Below, in pieces: positions 5,313 to 6,238 of a stretch of 6,238 nt of DNA. The notes under the pieces were generated by a model. The model saw only the letters and a program-made list of their open reading frames with translations, searched no databases and was not told where the DNA came from. The number at the start of each line of letters is the position of its first letter. The first letter of the stretch is position 1. The position numbers were made by a program, and so were the translations under genes. Source of the stretch: Nitrospirota bacterium (GTDB lineage Bacteria; Nitrospirota; Nitrospiria; Nitrospirales; UBA8639); contig CP070743.1 of NCBI GenBank assembly GCA_020348185.1, forward strand, positions 1,891,811 to 1,898,048. The letters are read 5' to 3'.

Positions 5313-6238
5313 TTATCCTATTAAAAGCGCACGGCCGGCCTTCATAATCTCTGTCAGCCGCTCAGGCGTTTTGGCTTCACCATAACAGCGAACGATGGGT
5401 TCGGTACCGGAGGGTCTGAGCAAGAACCAGCTCCCATCATCCATCAGGATTTTGCATCCATCCAATTGGTTCACCTGAACGACTTGTGATCCACCGAATG
5501 AATCTGGGGGCTTGGCGAGAATGGCATCCAGACGTTCCCTCATCTTTTCATGGACCGTCACATCCTCTCGTTTTGTGTAAATCGGACCTACCTTCTGAAA
5601 AAGCTCTTCGAGTAATACGCGTACGGTTTTCCCAGTGCTCGCCACCATTTCGGTGACCAACGCACAGGCCAGAATCCCATCTTTTTCAGGGACATGACCG
5701 GTAATGGACATGCCCGCACTCTCTTCCCCACCGAGGACGGCTTCGCCTTTTGCCAACAATTCTCCAATATATTTAAATCCCACCGGGGTTTCATGCACGG
5801 TTAACCCATGGAAGTTCGCGACCGCATCAATAAGGTGCGTGGTCGCAACGGATCGGGCCACCCCACCAGTCCATTTCCTGCTCTGTACCAGATAATCCAA
5901 CAAGAGTGCCAGGATATAGTTTGGGTCAATGATCGTGCCATCCTGATCGATGACCCCAAACCGGTCAGCGTCTCCGTCCGTGGCCAAGCCCAAGTGCGCT
6001 TCTTTACTTTTGACGGTCGCTTGAAGATCTGCAAGGGTTTCAGGGGTCGGTTCAGGTCGCAAGCCGCCAAAGTATGGATCTCTCCAATGGTGAAGGACCG
6101 CCAGTTTGGCTCCAGCCTCGCGAAGGAATTGATCGAGATAATCACGGGCCGTTCCATACAAGGGATCCATGACCACCCGAAGGCCGCTGTTTCGTATGGG
6201 GTCGCGATCGATATGAGCTTCCAATCCCGCCAAATATT
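5313..6238 (-). CDS. Phosphoglucomutase/phosphomannomutase family protein, N-terminus outside the window
   Basis: This is the C-terminal two-thirds of an alpha-D-phosphohexomutase, a cytoplasmic enzyme that interconverts hexose 1- and 6-phosphates for cell-envelope sugar or glycogen metabolism. The frame stays open to the window edge. The TTG at 6233-6231 can be read as a start but has coding sequence before it and falls inside domain 2, so it is almost certainly an internal Leu. Counting from that codon, visible parts are: the domain 2 motif MDPLYGTARDYL (22-33); the magnesium loop DGDADR (86-91); the sugar-specificity loop GGEESAG (168-174); and the phosphate-binding loop RPSGTEP (273-279) followed by RCYGEA. 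The phosphoserine loop in domain 1 is not in the window. Relatives are about 470 residues, so roughly 160 are missing. GEES is the glucose-type loop, whereas phosphomannomutases and phosphoglucosamine mutases usually have GEMS or GEQS; a glucose-1-phosphate substrate is therefore favoured but not proved. Confidence 0.93.
   Translation of the reverse strand, partial: YLAGLEAHIDRDPIRNSGLRVVMDPLYGTARDYLDQFLREAGAKLAVLHHWRDPYFGGLRPEPTPETLADLQATVKSKEAHLGLATDGDADRFGVIDQDGTIIDPNYILALLLDYLVQSRKWTGGVARSVATTHLIDAVANFHGLTVHETPVGFKYIGELLAKGEAVLGGEESAGMSITGHVPEKDGILACALVTEMVASTGKTVRVLLEELFQKVGPIYTKREDVTVHEKMRERLDAILAKPPDSFGGSQVVQVNQLDGCKILMDDGSWFLLRPSGTEPIVRCYGEAKTPERLTEIMKAGRALLIG

Noticed and set aside
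6231..6233. TTG as the start codon of the phosphohexomutase
   Set aside because: The frame stays open upstream to the window edge and the active-site domain 1 is missing, so this codon is internal and the gene is cut by the window.

Overview
The window holds five protein-coding genes from a bacterium. None carries a decisive species marker. The mix fits an environmental Gram-negative: a CHASE2-type membrane sensor fused to a sigma-54 activator, a Tat-exported MsrB, a short HPF-like protein and a phosphohexomutase. By eye the base composition is roughly balanced. I think of Nitrospirota or a similar lineage, but this is an impression and not a demonstrated assignment.

Layout. Bases 1-1077 (+) encode a TPR/Sel1-repeat protein whose true start probably lies before the window. 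A 188-base gap follows with two compact inverted repeats. Bases 1266-3899 (+) encode an 877-residue transmembrane sigma-54 activator: N-terminal membrane helix, CHASE2 sensor, three membrane helices, coiled coil, AAA+ domain, Fis-type HTH and an extra C-terminal tail. It converges on msrB (4030-4530, -), a Tat-exported methionine-sulfoxide reductase. msrB diverges from an HPF/RaiA-like ribosome hibernation factor (4870-5220, +). That gene converges on a phosphoglucomutase/phosphomannomutase (5313-6238, -), cut off by the window edge so that its N-terminal part is missing.

The most unusual non-coding signal is a pair of short-period repeat arrays that bracket msrB (3905-4022 and 4689-4817). 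Each is built from degenerate 8-9-base units with a GTC/GAC core, and each has a left arm in one orientation and a right arm in the other, separated by a short spacer.

Functional links. The TPR gene and the activator lie in the same direction and could share a pathway, but a hairpin-containing gap separates them. The activator has no receiver domain, so it looks like a one-component system that senses outside the membrane and drives sigma-54 transcription directly. I found no convincing -24/-12 promoter in the intergenic stretches, so its targets are probably elsewhere. The other genes (periplasmic protein repair, ribosome hibernation, sugar-phosphate metabolism) have stress and housekeeping roles and do not form an obvious operon.
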